This document shows, in pieces, positions 10,637-19,243 of a DNA stretch of 64,000 nt. Numbering within the stretch: the first letter of the stretch is position 1; each line of letters begins with the position of its first letter. The translations under genes were made by a program, and so were the position numbers. The notes under the pieces were generated by a model that was given only the letters and a program-made list of their open reading frames with translations, did not search any database and was not told the origin of the DNA. This DNA is from Acidobacteriota bacterium (GTDB lineage: Bacteria; Acidobacteriota; Vicinamibacteria; Vicinamibacterales; Vicinamibacteraceae), in the NCBI GenBank assembly GCA_020845575.1, contig JADLFL010000030.1, forward strand, positions 1 to 64,000, given 5' to 3'.

Positions 10637-11922
10637 CACCTCCGCCGTTCGCCCGCTGCGAGACGATCGCCGTCGGGAGCGAGTTGCTGGCGCTGGGCCG
10701 CGTGGACACCAACTCCGCGGTCATCGCCGAGCGCCTGGCATCGCTCGGCATCGACGTCATCGCCCGAAGTGTTGTCGGCGATCATCTGCCGCATCTCGAA
10801 CTGGCGGTGCGCACGGCGCTCCAGCGTGCGGACCTCGTCGTGCTCACGGGCGGGCTGGGACCGACAGACGATGACCTCACGCGACAGGGCGTGGCGCTCG
10901 CACTCGGACGCGGGATGACGGAAGACCCCGTGCAGATGTCGCGCATCGCGGAGCGGTTCACGCGCCGCAATCTGCCGATGCCGGCGATCAATCGACGGCA
11001 GGCGATGGTCATCGACGGCGGCGTGCGGCTCGACAACCCGAACGGCACCGCACCCGGTCAATGGATCGACGTCGGCGATCAGGCGGTGGTCCTGTTGCCG
11101 GGGCCGCCGCGAGAGATGGAGCCGATGCTGCACACGCTCGTGGCGGGCGTCCTCGCGCGTCGCGCCGGCACGGAGCGCACGTTCAGCAAGGGGCTGAAGG
11201 TCGCGGGACGCAGTGAATCGGCTGTCGAGTCCGTGCTGCTGCCGCTCTACCCGGACTGGCGTACCGCGACGCCGCCCATCGACGCGACCATCCTGGCAGC
11301 CGCCGGCCGCATCGAACTGCATCTCTTCACGCGAACGGCCGACGCCGATGCCGCGTCGGTGGCGCTCGACGAGGCCATCGCGCGTGCGGCGGCGGCGCTC
11401 GGCCCCGCGGTGTACACGACGCAGGACGAGTCGCTCGAAGAAGTGGTGGGCCGGCTCCTGCACGCGATCGGCTGGCGTGTGGCAGTCGCCGAGTCGTGTA
11501 CCGGAGGCCTGCTCGGCGCGCGACTGACGGACGTACCCGGGAGTTCGGCCTGGGTGGACGGGGGGGCGATCGTGTACAGCAACGCGCTGAAGTCCGTCCT
11601 GGCGGGCGTGCCACCAGCGCTCATCGCGAGGCACGGCGCCGTGAGCGAGCCCGTGGCGCTCACGCTGGCGGCTGGCATCCGCGAGCGATGTCAGACACAG
11701 GTTGGTGTCGGCATCACGGGCATTGCCGGTCCCGACGGCGGCAGCGACGCCAAGCCCGTGGGCACCGTGTACATCGCCATCCAGACGCCCATGGGCTCGG
11801 CATGCCGGCACGCGCGCTTCGTCGGCGATCGGGCTGTCGTGCGCACGCAGGCCGTGACGGCCGCGCTGGACATGGTGCGCCTTGCGCTCACCGGGCACGA
11901 CCCCGTCGGCCTTGCGCGCTGA
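10633..11922 (+). CDS. cinA: CinA: damaged-nucleotide pyrophosphatase / nicotinamide-nucleotide amidase
   Basis: A 429-residue two-domain protein. The N-terminal MoCF-like (COG1058) half begins CETIAVGSELLALGRVDTN and has LTGGLGPTDDDLTR. The C-terminal PncC half begins near residue 270 and contains VAVAESCTGGLLGARLTDV and GVGITGIAGPDGG. The C-terminal domain deamidates NMN in pyridine-nucleotide recycling; the N-terminal domain hydrolyses oxidised nucleotides such as ADP-ribose. GTG 10633 overlaps the pgpA stop by 4 bases and is preferred over upstream starts that would add unrelated residues. Confidence 0.93.
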   Translation: MTPPPFARCETIAVGSELLALGRVDTNSAVIAERLASLGIDVIARSVVGDHLPHLELAVRTALQRADLVVLTGGLGPTDDDLTRQGVALALGRGMTEDPVQMSRIAERFTRRNLPMPAINRRQAMVIDGGVRLDNPNGTAPGQWIDVGDQAVVLLPGPPREMEPMLHTLVAGVLARRAGTERTFSKGLKVAGRSESAVESVLLPLYPDWRTATPPIDATILAAAGRIELHLFTRTADADAASVALDEAIARAAAALGPAVYTTQDESLEEVVGRLLHAIGWRVAVAESCTGGLLGARLTDVPGSSAWVDGGAIVYSNALKSVLAGVPPALIARHGAVSEPVALTLAAGIRERCQTQVGVGITGIAGPDGGSDAKPVGTVYIAIQTPMGSACRHARFVGDRAVVRTQAVTAALDMVRLALTGHDPVGLAR

Positions 11923-11947
11923 CGGCACGAGTGGCTGGACCACGTTC

Positions 11948-12943
11948 ATGAAGACGACGGTGATCGGTGCGGGCGCGTGGGGGACGGCGCTGGCGATCCA
12001 CCTCGCACGTGTGGGCCATCAGGTCCCGCTGTGGGCGCGCGATGCGGCACTGGCGGCGCGCATGCGGGACGCACGCGAGAACGCCGACTACCTGGCGGGT
12101 GTGCCGTTGCCACGCGCGGTGTCGCCCGTCCACGACGTTGAGGAAGCCGTTGCTGACGCATCGATGATCGTGTGGGCGGTGCCGTCGCATGGCACGCGCG
12201 ACACGCTGCGCATCGTGGCGCCCCTGGTCAGGCCGGGCACCATCGTTGTCAGCGCGACGAAGGGACTCGAACTGTCGTCGTGGACGCGCATGTCGCAGGT
12301 GCTCGCCGAGGAACTGACGGCCGAATGTCCCGTCGTCGTGTTGTCGGGCCCGAGCTTTGCCCACGAAGTCGCGCACGAGTTCCCGACGGCCGTCGTGGCT
12401 GCCTCCGCCAGCGCTGATGCGAGCCAGCGCGTCCAGGACGCGTTTGGTGGCAAGCGCTTCCGTGTGTACGCGAGCGACGATGTGGTCGGCGTGGAGATGG
12501 GCGGGGCCTGCAAGAACGTCATCGCGATTGCGGCGGGCGTGGTCGAGGGGCTGGGCCTCGGGCACAACGCGCTCGCAGGCCTCGTGACGCGAGGACTGGC
12601 CGAGATGACGCGCCTGGCGGTGGCGATGGGTGGACGATCGGAAACGCTGGCGGGTCTGAGCGGACTCGGCGATCTGGTGCTGACGTGTACCGGCACCGCG
12701 AGCCGGAATCATCGCCTGGGAATCGAGCTCGGTCGCGGCAGGTCGCTGGCCGAGATCCTGTCAGCCACGCACGCCGTCGCCGAAGGGGTCAACGCCGCGG
12801 AGGGCATGCTCGCGCTCGGCCATCGCGTCGGCGTCGAGCTACCCATCGCCGCGCAGATGGCCGACGTCCTCGCGGGCCGCACCCACCCGTTGACGGCCAC
12901 CGAAGCCCTGATGCTCCGCCCCCAGAAATCGGAACGGTCGTAA
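11948..12943 (+). CDS. gpsA: Glycerol-3-phosphate dehydrogenase [NAD(P)+]
   Basis: Makes sn-glycerol-3-phosphate from dihydroxyacetone phosphate for phospholipid synthesis. A 331-residue protein with N-terminal Rossmann motif VIGAGAWGTALA (residues 5-16), the SATKGLE segment, VVLSGPSFAHEVA, catalytic lysine region ACKNVIAIAAG, and LSGLGDLVLTCTG. Starts at ATG 11948, 25 bases after cinA. It closes the plus-strand run that began at 3478; the hairpins at 12970-13031 follow. Confidence 0.96.
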   Translation: MKTTVIGAGAWGTALAIHLARVGHQVPLWARDAALAARMRDARENADYLAGVPLPRAVSPVHDVEEAVADASMIVWAVPSHGTRDTLRIVAPLVRPGTIVVSATKGLELSSWTRMSQVLAEELTAECPVVVLSGPSFAHEVAHEFPTAVVAASASADASQRVQDAFGGKRFRVYASDDVVGVEMGGACKNVIAIAAGVVEGLGLGHNALAGLVTRGLAEMTRLAVAMGGRSETLAGLSGLGDLVLTCTGTASRNHRLGIELGRGRSLAEILSATHAVAEGVNAAEGMLALGHRVGVELPIAAQMADVLAGRTHPLTATEALMLRPQKSERS

Positions 12944-12969
12944 GGGCCGGGCCGGTCGAAGCGCGGCGA

Positions 12970-13039
12970 GCCGACCCTACCTACGGCGACGGTGGGCAGG
13001 GTCGGCGCTGACCAACGGGTTGAAACCCGTTCACTCCAT
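12970..13039. repeat. Two intergenic hairpins between convergent genes (dispersed repeat copies)
   Basis: GCCGACCCT (12970-12978) pairs with AGGGTCGGC (12998-13006). AACGGGTT (13014-13021) pairs with AACCCGTT (13024-13031) across a 2-base loop. Read on the minus strand, the second hairpin is flanked by TGGAGTGAA and GGTCAGC, flanks that recur around the hairpin at 47553-47574. The element sits between the 3' ends of gpsA and the esterase gene, so it may serve both as bidirectional terminator and as a copy of a small repeat family. Confidence 0.65.
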
Positions 13040-13077
13040 CGGAAGGGAGACGTAGCTCGTCGTGCCTGTTCCGGTCG

Positions 13078-14091
13078 TCAACGTGTGCGCTGGTGTTGCT
13101 TGAAGAACGCCCACATCTCCTCGGTGGCGTCGAATGCCCTGGTTGGTTCCGGGGCGCCGCGCCGGCCCGGCTGGCCGCCGGGCCACGCATGGCCGTTGCC
13201 CTTGACGCTGTGGAAGACCACCGGTGCGCCGCGACATGACGTCCACGCGCTCCGGATCGACACGCGGGATTCGGTTCGCTCAGGCTCGCCGCACCCGTTG
13301 TGGCGCGCCCAGTACTCGGCCTGCGCGATGGCCGGCGCGACGTCGTGATCCGCGGCGGACTGGTTACCGAGCGAGGACCGCAGCTGCAGTGGTCCACCGC
13401 CCGGCGGCACGACCTGATCGTCGGCGCCGACGACGATGAAGGCCGGTACCGGTGCCTGCGGCGGCGGCTCGTCGCCGAACACGGCCCCGACGACGGGTGC
13501 GATGGCCGCGATCCTGGTGGACAACTCGCGACCGAGACGGTGCGACATCATCGCGCCGTTCGACATGCCCGTGACGTAGACGCGCGACCGGTCGGCCCTG
13601 CCCGACGCCACCATGGCGTCGATGACCGCGCCGATGAACGCCACATCGTCGACGCGGCCGGCCATCGCCGAGGCGCAGCAGTGTCCGGCGTTCCATGTCA
13701 GGAGGAACTCCCGTTCTCCGCCGAGCACGCCTCGACCACCGCGCCGCTCGCGCGCGTTGTCGCTGCCTCGGGTGCCGTTGGGATACACCACGATGAAGCG
13801 GTCGCGTGCGGCGACGCGATTGAAGCCCGTCATCTGCACGGCGTTCTGCGCGTTGCCGCCACCGCCATGGAGCACGATGACCATCGGTGCGGAGCCGCGT
13901 TGGCCTGCGAAGTCGTGGACGAGATAGGTACGTTGCCGGCCGTCGATCGTGAGCGTCCGCTCGTTGCCGTCGGACACCGGCTGCCGGGCTCGACCCGCCC
14001 GGCGGCGCATCTGCGCGTCAAGGCCCGTCCACAACGTCAGGACCGTGACGACGATGGCGACGATGCGAACGCGTGTCATCGCTCCTGCCAT
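13078..14091 (-). CDS. Secreted PHB-depolymerase-like / feruloyl-esterase-like hydrolase (LpqC family)
   Basis: A 337-residue exported alpha/beta hydrolase. It has an N-terminal membrane-spanning signal (MAGAMTRVRIVAIVVTVLTLW), the oxyanion motif VIVLHGGGGNAQ, nucleophile motif VTGMSNGAMMSH (G-M-S-N-G), Asp in VGADDQVVPPGG and His in GNGHAWPGG. The AGHCCASAM segment is typical of the LpqC / polyhydroxybutyrate depolymerase-like esterases that often act on plant-derived esters. ATG 14091 is chosen because GGGGAGGG lies 8 bases upstream. The substrate cannot be told. It is divergent from the DUF6544-like gene. Confidence 0.85.
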   Translation of the reverse strand: MAGAMTRVRIVAIVVTVLTLWTGLDAQMRRRAGRARQPVSDGNERTLTIDGRQRTYLVHDFAGQRGSAPMVIVLHGGGGNAQNAVQMTGFNRVAARDRFIVVYPNGTRGSDNARERRGGRGVLGGEREFLLTWNAGHCCASAMAGRVDDVAFIGAVIDAMVASGRADRSRVYVTGMSNGAMMSHRLGRELSTRIAAIAPVVGAVFGDEPPPQAPVPAFIVVGADDQVVPPGGGPLQLRSSLGNQSAADHDVAPAIAQAEYWARHNGCGEPERTESRVSIRSAWTSCRGAPVVFHSVKGNGHAWPGGQPGRRGAPEPTRAFDATEEMWAFFKQHQRTR

Positions 14092-14177
14092 GGACGTGCC
14101 CTCCCCGATTTCGGACTGCATCAGCGCGAAGGAGTCCGCGCCGCCACAGTGTATCCGCCGGGCGTAGACTGCCACGC

Positions 14178-15287
14178 ATGGCCCGGGTGTTCGCTGTCGG
14201 TCTGGCCCTGCATGGCCTCATTCACCTGCTCGGCGTCGCCAAGGGGTTCGGCCTCGCCGCACTGCCGCAGTTGACGCAGCCCATCTCGCGATCCATGGGC
14301 GTCGTGTGGCTCGCCGCCGGGCTCCTGTTCGTGGCGTCCGCCGTCGCGCTTGCCATGTCGTCGCGGTGGTGGTGGCTCATCGCGGCCTGCGCGTTCGTCG
14401 TGTCGATGGTGGCCATCGTGCCGTCGTGGTCAGACGCGAAGGCAGGTGCCGCAGTCAACGTCGTGGTGTTGGCCGGCGTGGTGTTCGGTGCGCTCGCGTC
14501 CGGCCCTGGCAGCCTGTTGTGGGTGTACGAACGTGACGTCACGCAACGACTGGCTCGCACTGGTGCGCCTGCGGCAATCCTCGGCGACGCTGACCTCGCG
14601 CATCTGCCCGTTCCGGTACAGCGCTATCTGCGTACGGTTGGCGTTGTCGGCCAGCCGCGCGTACGGAACTTCCGCGTGCTGATGCACGGACGCATCCGCA
14701 GCGGGCGCGACGCGGCGTGGATGCCCTTCACCGCGGAACAGCACAACACCGTCGGTGATGCCGCACGGCTGTTCTACATGAGAGCGTCTATGTCACTGGT
14801 ACCGGTGCAGGTGCTGCACCGGTACGCGGATGGCGAGGCGTCGATGCGCGTGAAGGCCGCCGCGCTCGTCCCGGTCGCCGACATGTCCGGCGCGGCCATG
14901 ACGCAGGCCGAGACCGTCACGCTGCTCAACGACATGTGCATCATGGCGCCGGCTACGCTGATCGACTCGGCCATCACGTGGGAAGACATCGATGCACGAA
15001 CGGCGCGGGCCACCTTCACCAACGCCGGTCACACGATCCACGCGGACCTGGTCTTCAACGATGCCGGCGAACTCGTCGACTTCGTGTCCGACGAGCGCCT
15101 CAAGGCGTCGGCGGATGGGCGGACGTTGACGCCAGCACGCTGGTCGACGCCGGTCGGCGGCTACCGCCAATTCGGTCCCGTGCACCTGGTATCGCGTGGC
15201 GAGGGCCGGTGGCACGAAGACGGCAGCGACTACGCGTACCTCGAGCTGGAGATCACCGGCGTGCAGTACAACGTGGAGCGACAGTAA
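14178..15287 (+). CDS. DUF6544-like membrane protein
   Basis: A 369-residue protein. The first 120 residues contain about four hydrophobic segments (LALHGLIHLLGVAKGFG, GVVWLAAGLLFVASAVALAM and two more). The remaining 250 residues form a soluble domain opening with LPVPVQRYLRTVGVVGQPRVRN and later DMCIMAPATLIDSAITWEDID. The VQRYL...GxPxVRN signature is that of the DUF6544 family as I recall it. No catalytic motif is evident, and the role is unknown. It stands alone between the divergent esterase gene and ftsY. Confidence 0.6.
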   Translation: MARVFAVGLALHGLIHLLGVAKGFGLAALPQLTQPISRSMGVVWLAAGLLFVASAVALAMSSRWWWLIAACAFVVSMVAIVPSWSDAKAGAAVNVVVLAGVVFGALASGPGSLLWVYERDVTQRLARTGAPAAILGDADLAHLPVPVQRYLRTVGVVGQPRVRNFRVLMHGRIRSGRDAAWMPFTAEQHNTVGDAARLFYMRASMSLVPVQVLHRYADGEASMRVKAAALVPVADMSGAAMTQAETVTLLNDMCIMAPATLIDSAITWEDIDARTARATFTNAGHTIHADLVFNDAGELVDFVSDERLKASADGRTLTPARWSTPVGGYRQFGPVHLVSRGEGRWHEDGSDYAYLELEITGVQYNVERQ

Positions 15288-15335
15288 CCGGTCTGCGGTC
15301 CGACCCCGGACCAGGTGGGATGGCACCGGTCCCTG

Positions 15336-15341
15336 TACACT
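15336..15341 (+). promoter_or_regulatory. -10 box of ftsY with almost no leader
   Basis: TACACT lies 6 bases before the GTG at 15348, so transcription should begin at or within a base or two of the start codon. No Shine-Dalgarno is visible. The same hexamer occurs before ffh (21129) and the tRNA (41939). No clear -35 is seen. Confidence 0.5.
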
Positions 15342-15347
15342 TTCGTG

Positions 15348-16280
15348 GTGAGCTTTTTCGACCGCCTCAAGTCGAGTCTTCAGAAGACCAAGGACCAGCT
15401 GTTCGGGGCCTTCGACGAGGGTACCGCCGCGCCGGAGGCACTCGGGGGGACGGCCACCGGGACGGCGACGCGCCGTATCGAGTCGCTCGACGCGCTCGAA
15501 GAGGCGCTGATCACGTGCGACGTGGGTGTGGCGGCCACAGACCGGATCGTCGAGGCCGTGAAGCGCAAGGCGCGTCGGGGCGACGACCTGCTGCCGCTGG
15601 TGCGTGCGGAGATCCTCGCCATTCTCGAGGGCGCCGCGCCGCCGCCGGCGCAGGGCGGCACGCCGCGCGTGGTGCTCATCGTCGGCGTCAACGGAACAGG
15701 CAAGACGACGTCCATCGGCAAGCTCGCGAACCTGCTGAAGCAGCAGGGCGCGAAGCCGTTGGTGTGCGCGGCAGACACTTTCCGCGCCGCGGCCGTCGAG
15801 CAGCTCGAAGTGTGGACGCGCCGCGCGGAGGTCGGCTTCGTGCGGGCGCAGCCCAACTCCGATCCCGCGGCCGTCGTGTTCGATGCGATCCAAGCTGCTC
15901 GTGCGCGCCAACTGGACCCCGTGCTCGTGGATACGGCGGGGCGACTGCACACGCGCGTCAACCTGATGAACGAGCTCGAGAAGATCAAGCGCATCGCGTC
16001 GCGTGAGGTCGACGGCGCGCCGCACGAGGTGCTCCTGGTGCTCGACGCGACGGTCGGCCAGAACGGCGTGCAACAGGCGCGCGAGTTCATGAAGGTCTCG
16101 GGCGTCAACGGCATCATCCTCACCAAGCTCGATGGCACGGCCAAGGGCGGCGTGGCCGTGTCGATCGCGCAGGACCTGCGACTGCCGATCCGGTATGTCG
16201 GCACCGGCGAACAGATCGACGACCTCGTGCCGTTCAGCCCACGCGAGTACGTCGATGCACTCTTCGAAGAGGCGTGGTAG
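15348..16280 (+). CDS. ftsY: Signal recognition particle receptor FtsY
   Basis: SRP receptor GTPase that docks ribosome-SRP complexes at the membrane. A 310-residue protein with a short N-terminal stretch (VSFFDRLKSSLQKTKDQL), the helical N domain, and the G domain with GVNGTGKTTSIGKLA, DTFRAAAVEQLEVW, DTAGRLH, TKLDGTAKGG and GTGEQIDDL. The long acidic A domain of E. coli FtsY is absent, which is normal for many bacteria. GTG 15348 is preferred over the upstream GTG 15315 because VSFFDRLK matches family starts and a -10 box sits just before it. Its stop overlaps ribD by 7 bases; its partner ffh is encoded 5 kb downstream. Confidence 0.96.
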   Translation: MSFFDRLKSSLQKTKDQLFGAFDEGTAAPEALGGTATGTATRRIESLDALEEALITCDVGVAATDRIVEAVKRKARRGDDLLPLVRAEILAILEGAAPPPAQGGTPRVVLIVGVNGTGKTTSIGKLANLLKQQGAKPLVCAADTFRAAAVEQLEVWTRRAEVGFVRAQPNSDPAAVVFDAIQAARARQLDPVLVDTAGRLHTRVNLMNELEKIKRIASREVDGAPHEVLLVLDATVGQNGVQQAREFMKVSGVNGIILTKLDGTAKGGVAVSIAQDLRLPIRYVGTGEQIDDLVPFSPREYVDALFEEAW

Positions 16281-17377
16281 ACCTGCGCGACGTCGAGGGC
16301 GATCTCCGTCCGGAGGATGCCCGGTTCATGGCCCGCGCCTTGTGGCACGCGGAGCGTGGGCGCGGCAGTACCACACCGAATCCCCTGGTCGGTGCCGTCA
16401 TCGTCGATGATCAAGGCGTGGTGGTTGGCGTGGGACACCATCAGGCTGCGGGTGGCCCGCACGCGGAAGTCGTCGCGCTTGGCGCGGCGGGTGTGCGCGC
16501 GACAGGAGCCACGTTGTATTGCACGCTCGAGCCGTGCAGTCACACGGGCCGCACGGGACCGTGCTGCGTGGCGGTGGTTGGCGCGGGCATTCGGCGCGTG
16601 GTGGCGGCGGCTGGGGATCCATTCCCCCAGGTGGCAGGACGCGGATTCGCGTACCTGCGCTCGCGCGGAGTCGCCGTGACCACAGGCGTGGGATTGCAGG
16701 AAGCGCGGCGCCAGAACGCACCGTTCTTCATGGCCGTCGAGCGCGGCAGACCGTGGGTTCACCTGAAATGTGCGATGAGCCTTGATGGCGCGGTCGCGGC
16801 GCGAGCCGGCGAGCGGACGCCGTTGAGTGGTCCCGAGGCGACGCGCTGGTCGCAGCGTCTGCGCGGGGAAGTCGATGCCATCGCCATCGGATCGCGGACC
16901 GCCATCGTCGACGACCCGATCCTGACGGCGCGTGACGTGTATCGCCATCGACCGCTGGTGCGCGTGGTGTTCGACAGGCACCTGCGACTCACGTCCGACG
17001 CGCGACTGACGCAGACGCGCGACGCTGGGCCGGTGGTGGTGCTGACATCCTGTGCGGCGGCCGACTCGTCCGCAGCGGCGCGAATGCGCGACAACGGCGT
17101 CGACGTGGTCGCCACGGATGGCTCGGTGCGCGACGGCTTGCGCGTGCTCGTGACGCGCGATGTGCAGTCGCTCCTCGTCGAAGGCGGCCCGACGCTGCAC
17201 GCGGCGTTCTGGCAGGCGGGCGTCGTGGATCGGGTCAGTGAGATCGTGAGCGATCGCGCACTGGGGCCTGATGCCGTACGCTGGAACGTGCCCATCCGTC
17301 TGAGCGCGTGGGCACCGCGCACCGTGCCGCTGGGGCACGACGTCCTCCTCCAAGCCGATGTTCACAGGACTGATTGA
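16274..17377 (+). CDS. ribD: Bifunctional riboflavin deaminase/reductase RibD
   Basis: Catalyses the second and third steps from GTP to riboflavin: deamination of the pyrimidine intermediate, then NADPH reduction of its ribosyl side chain. In 367 residues it shows the deaminase zinc site (PHAEVVAL and TLEPCSHTGRTGPC, with His, Glu and two Cys in the usual spacing) and, after about residue 155, the reductase domain (WVHLKCAMSLDGAVA, AIGSRTAIVDDP, LLVEGGPTLH). GTG 16274 overlaps ftsY; the conserved DARFMARAL lies downstream of it, supporting this start over ATG 16328. The last 20 bases overlap ribE. Confidence 0.96.
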   Translation: MVDLRDVEGDLRPEDARFMARALWHAERGRGSTTPNPLVGAVIVDDQGVVVGVGHHQAAGGPHAEVVALGAAGVRATGATLYCTLEPCSHTGRTGPCCVAVVGAGIRRVVAAAGDPFPQVAGRGFAYLRSRGVAVTTGVGLQEARRQNAPFFMAVERGRPWVHLKCAMSLDGAVAARAGERTPLSGPEATRWSQRLRGEVDAIAIGSRTAIVDDPILTARDVYRHRPLVRVVFDRHLRLTSDARLTQTRDAGPVVVLTSCAAADSSAAARMRDNGVDVVATDGSVRDGLRVLVTRDVQSLLVEGGPTLHAAFWQAGVVDRVSEIVSDRALGPDAVRWNVPIRLSAWAPRTVPLGHDVLLQADVHRTD

Positions 17378-17957
17378 AGCAACGGGCACCGTGCGCACCC
17401 TGACCCCCGTGGCGGGCGGTCAGCGCGTGACGATCGAGACGTCGCTGGCGGCCGACCTCGCACTCGGCGAGAGCGTGGCCACGAGCGGCGTCTGCCTGAC
17501 CGTCGTATCGCACGACGCGGTTTCGTGGAGCGCCGACGTCTCGCCGGAGACGCTGCGGGTGACGGTGCTGGGGGCGCTTGCGACAGGCGACGTCGTGAAC
17601 CTGGAGCGACCCCTCGCCGTCGGAAGCCGCCTGGGCGGGCATTTCGTGCAGGGGCATGTGGACGGCACGGGCCGGATCGAGACCGTCACACGCGACGGCG
17701 ACTTCTGGCGCGTCACGATTTCGTTCCCGCCGGCGCTGGCCGCATACTTCATCGAGAAGGGGTCGGTGGCGGTCGACGGCATCAGCCTGACGATCGCGTC
17801 GCTGGCCGCCGAAACCTTCGACGTCCAGATCATTCCGCACACCTGGACGTCCACCACGCTGCAGTACGCGCGGCCAGGTGACCGCGTGAACCTCGAATGC
17901 GACATGGTCGGCAAGTACGTCTTGCGCGGCCTGTCGCTCGGAACGCCTCGCCCATGA
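17358..17957 (+). CDS. ribE: Riboflavin synthase (alpha chain)
   Basis: Dismutates two 6,7-dimethyl-8-ribityllumazine molecules to riboflavin. The 199-residue protein shows the two internally repeated lumazine-binding barrels: MFTGLIEATGTV at 1-12 with GVCLTVV, and a second repeat with GHFVQGHVDGTG and DGISLTIASL. Overlaps ribD by 20 bases and ribBA by 4 (ATGA), indicating tight translational coupling. Lumazine synthase (ribH) is missing from this cluster and must lie elsewhere. Confidence 0.97.
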   Translation: MFTGLIEATGTVRTLTPVAGGQRVTIETSLAADLALGESVATSGVCLTVVSHDAVSWSADVSPETLRVTVLGALATGDVVNLERPLAVGSRLGGHFVQGHVDGTGRIETVTRDGDFWRVTISFPPALAAYFIEKGSVAVDGISLTIASLAAETFDVQIIPHTWTSTTLQYARPGDRVNLECDMVGKYVLRGLSLGTPRP

Positions 17958-19210
17958 CTCGCAATCTCCGCATCGCCAAGGGATCCACAGTCGCCCGCGC
18001 CGCCCGTAATCCGTTCGCCACCGTGGAGGAGGCCATCGCCGCCTTCCGCGCCGGTCAGATGATCATCGTGGTCGACGATGAGGATCGCGAGAACGAGGGT
18101 GATCTCACGATGGCGGCGGAGCTGGTGACGCCCGCGGCCATCAACTTCATGGCCACGCATGGCCGCGGTCTCATCTGTCTCGCGATGACGCCGGAGCGGC
18201 TCGACGCGCTCGACATCCCGTTGATGGTGCAGCACAACTCCTCGCGGACCGAGACGGCGATGTGCGTCTCGATCGAAGCGAAGGGGAAGACGTCGACGGG
18301 CATCTCTGCGCCCGATCGCGCCGCCACGATCAGGACCGCGATCGATCCGGCCACGCACGCGTCCGATCTCGCGCGACCCGGGCACGTGTTCCCGCTGCGT
18401 GCGCGTGCCGGTGGCGTGCTGGTGCGGACTGGTCACACCGAAGCGGCAGTCGATCTCGCGCGCGCCGCTGGCCTCGCGCCGGCCGGCGTCATCTGCGAGA
18501 TCATGCGCCCGGACGGCGAGATGGCACGCGTGCCGGACCTGGCTCGTTTCGCGCGCAAGCACAAGCTGCTGATGATCACCAGCGCCGATCTCGTGCGGTG
18601 GCGCCTGCGACACGAGCAGCTCGTGCAGGCGGCGGCGACGGCGACGTTGCCGACCGAGTTCGGCGACTTCCACGTCCACGCCTTCGACAGCCCCGTGGAC
18701 GGCCTGACGCACGTGGCGCTCGTGCGCGGCGACGTGAGCGATGGCGACGACGTGATGGTGCGTGTGCATTCGAGCTGCCTGACCGGCGATGTCTTCCACT
18801 CGGCGCGCTGCGATTGCGGCGCGCAGCTCGAGACGGCGATGCGACGGATCGCCCATGAAGGACGCGGGGTACTCCTGTACCTGAATCAGGAGGGACGCGG
18901 GATCGGCCTCGCGAACAAGATCCGCGCGTATGCCCTGCAGGATCAGGGGCTCGACACGGTGGAGGCCAACGAGCGCCTCGGCTTCAAGGCCGATCAGCGC
19001 GACTACGGGATCGGCGCGCAGATCCTGCGCAGCCTCGGCGTGCGGTCCATGCGCCTGCTCACCAACAATCCGCGCAAGTTCGTGGGGCTGGAAGGTTACG
19101 GGCTCTCGGTGACGCGCACCGAGCCGCTCGAGATTCCGGCCGGCGAGCACACGCTGAAGTACCTCAAGACCAAGAAGACGAAACTCGGTCACACGCTGAA
19201 GGGCGTCTAG
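17954..19210 (+). CDS. ribBA: Bifunctional DHBP synthase / GTP cyclohydrolase II
   Basis: Supplies both precursors of riboflavin: dihydroxybutanone phosphate from ribulose-5-phosphate, and the pyrimidine from GTP. In 418 residues the N-terminal RibB half has [28 protein letters not shown] and [13 protein letters not shown]. The RibA half has the zinc site [17 protein letters not shown] (three Cys in order) and [14 protein letters not shown], ending in [15 protein letters not shown]. Both active sites look intact. Last gene of the ftsY-rib run; ggt follows after 33 bases with its own -10 box. Confidence 0.97.
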   Translation: MTRNLRIAKGSTVARAARNPFATVEEAIAAFRAGQMIIVVDDEDRENEGDLTMAAELVTPAAINFMATHGRGLICLAMTPERLDALDIPLMVQHNSSRTETAMCVSIEAKGKTSTGISAPDRAATIRTAIDPATHASDLARPGHVFPLRARAGGVLVRTGHTEAAVDLARAAGLAPAGVICEIMRPDGEMARVPDLARFARKHKLLMITSADLVRWRLRHEQLVQAAATATLPTEFGDFHVHAFDSPVDGLTHVALVRGDVSDGDDVMVRVHSSCLTGDVFHSARCDCGAQLETAMRRIAHEGRGVLLYLNQEGRGIGLANKIRAYALQDQGLDTVEANERLGFKADQRDYGIGAQILRSLGVRSMRLLTNNPRKFVGLEGYGLSVTRTEPLEIPAGEHTLKYLKTKKTKLGHTLKGV

Positions 19211-19229
19211 CCCGGACGCTCGACGCCGG

Positions 19230-19235
19230 TACAAT
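19230..19235 (+). promoter_or_regulatory. -10 box of ggt
   Basis: TACAAT ends 8 bases before the ATG at 19244; no Shine-Dalgarno is visible between them. This suggests a leaderless or nearly leaderless transcript separate from the rib operon. No -35 is evident. Confidence 0.45.
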
Positions 19236-19243
19236 CTCGCGGC

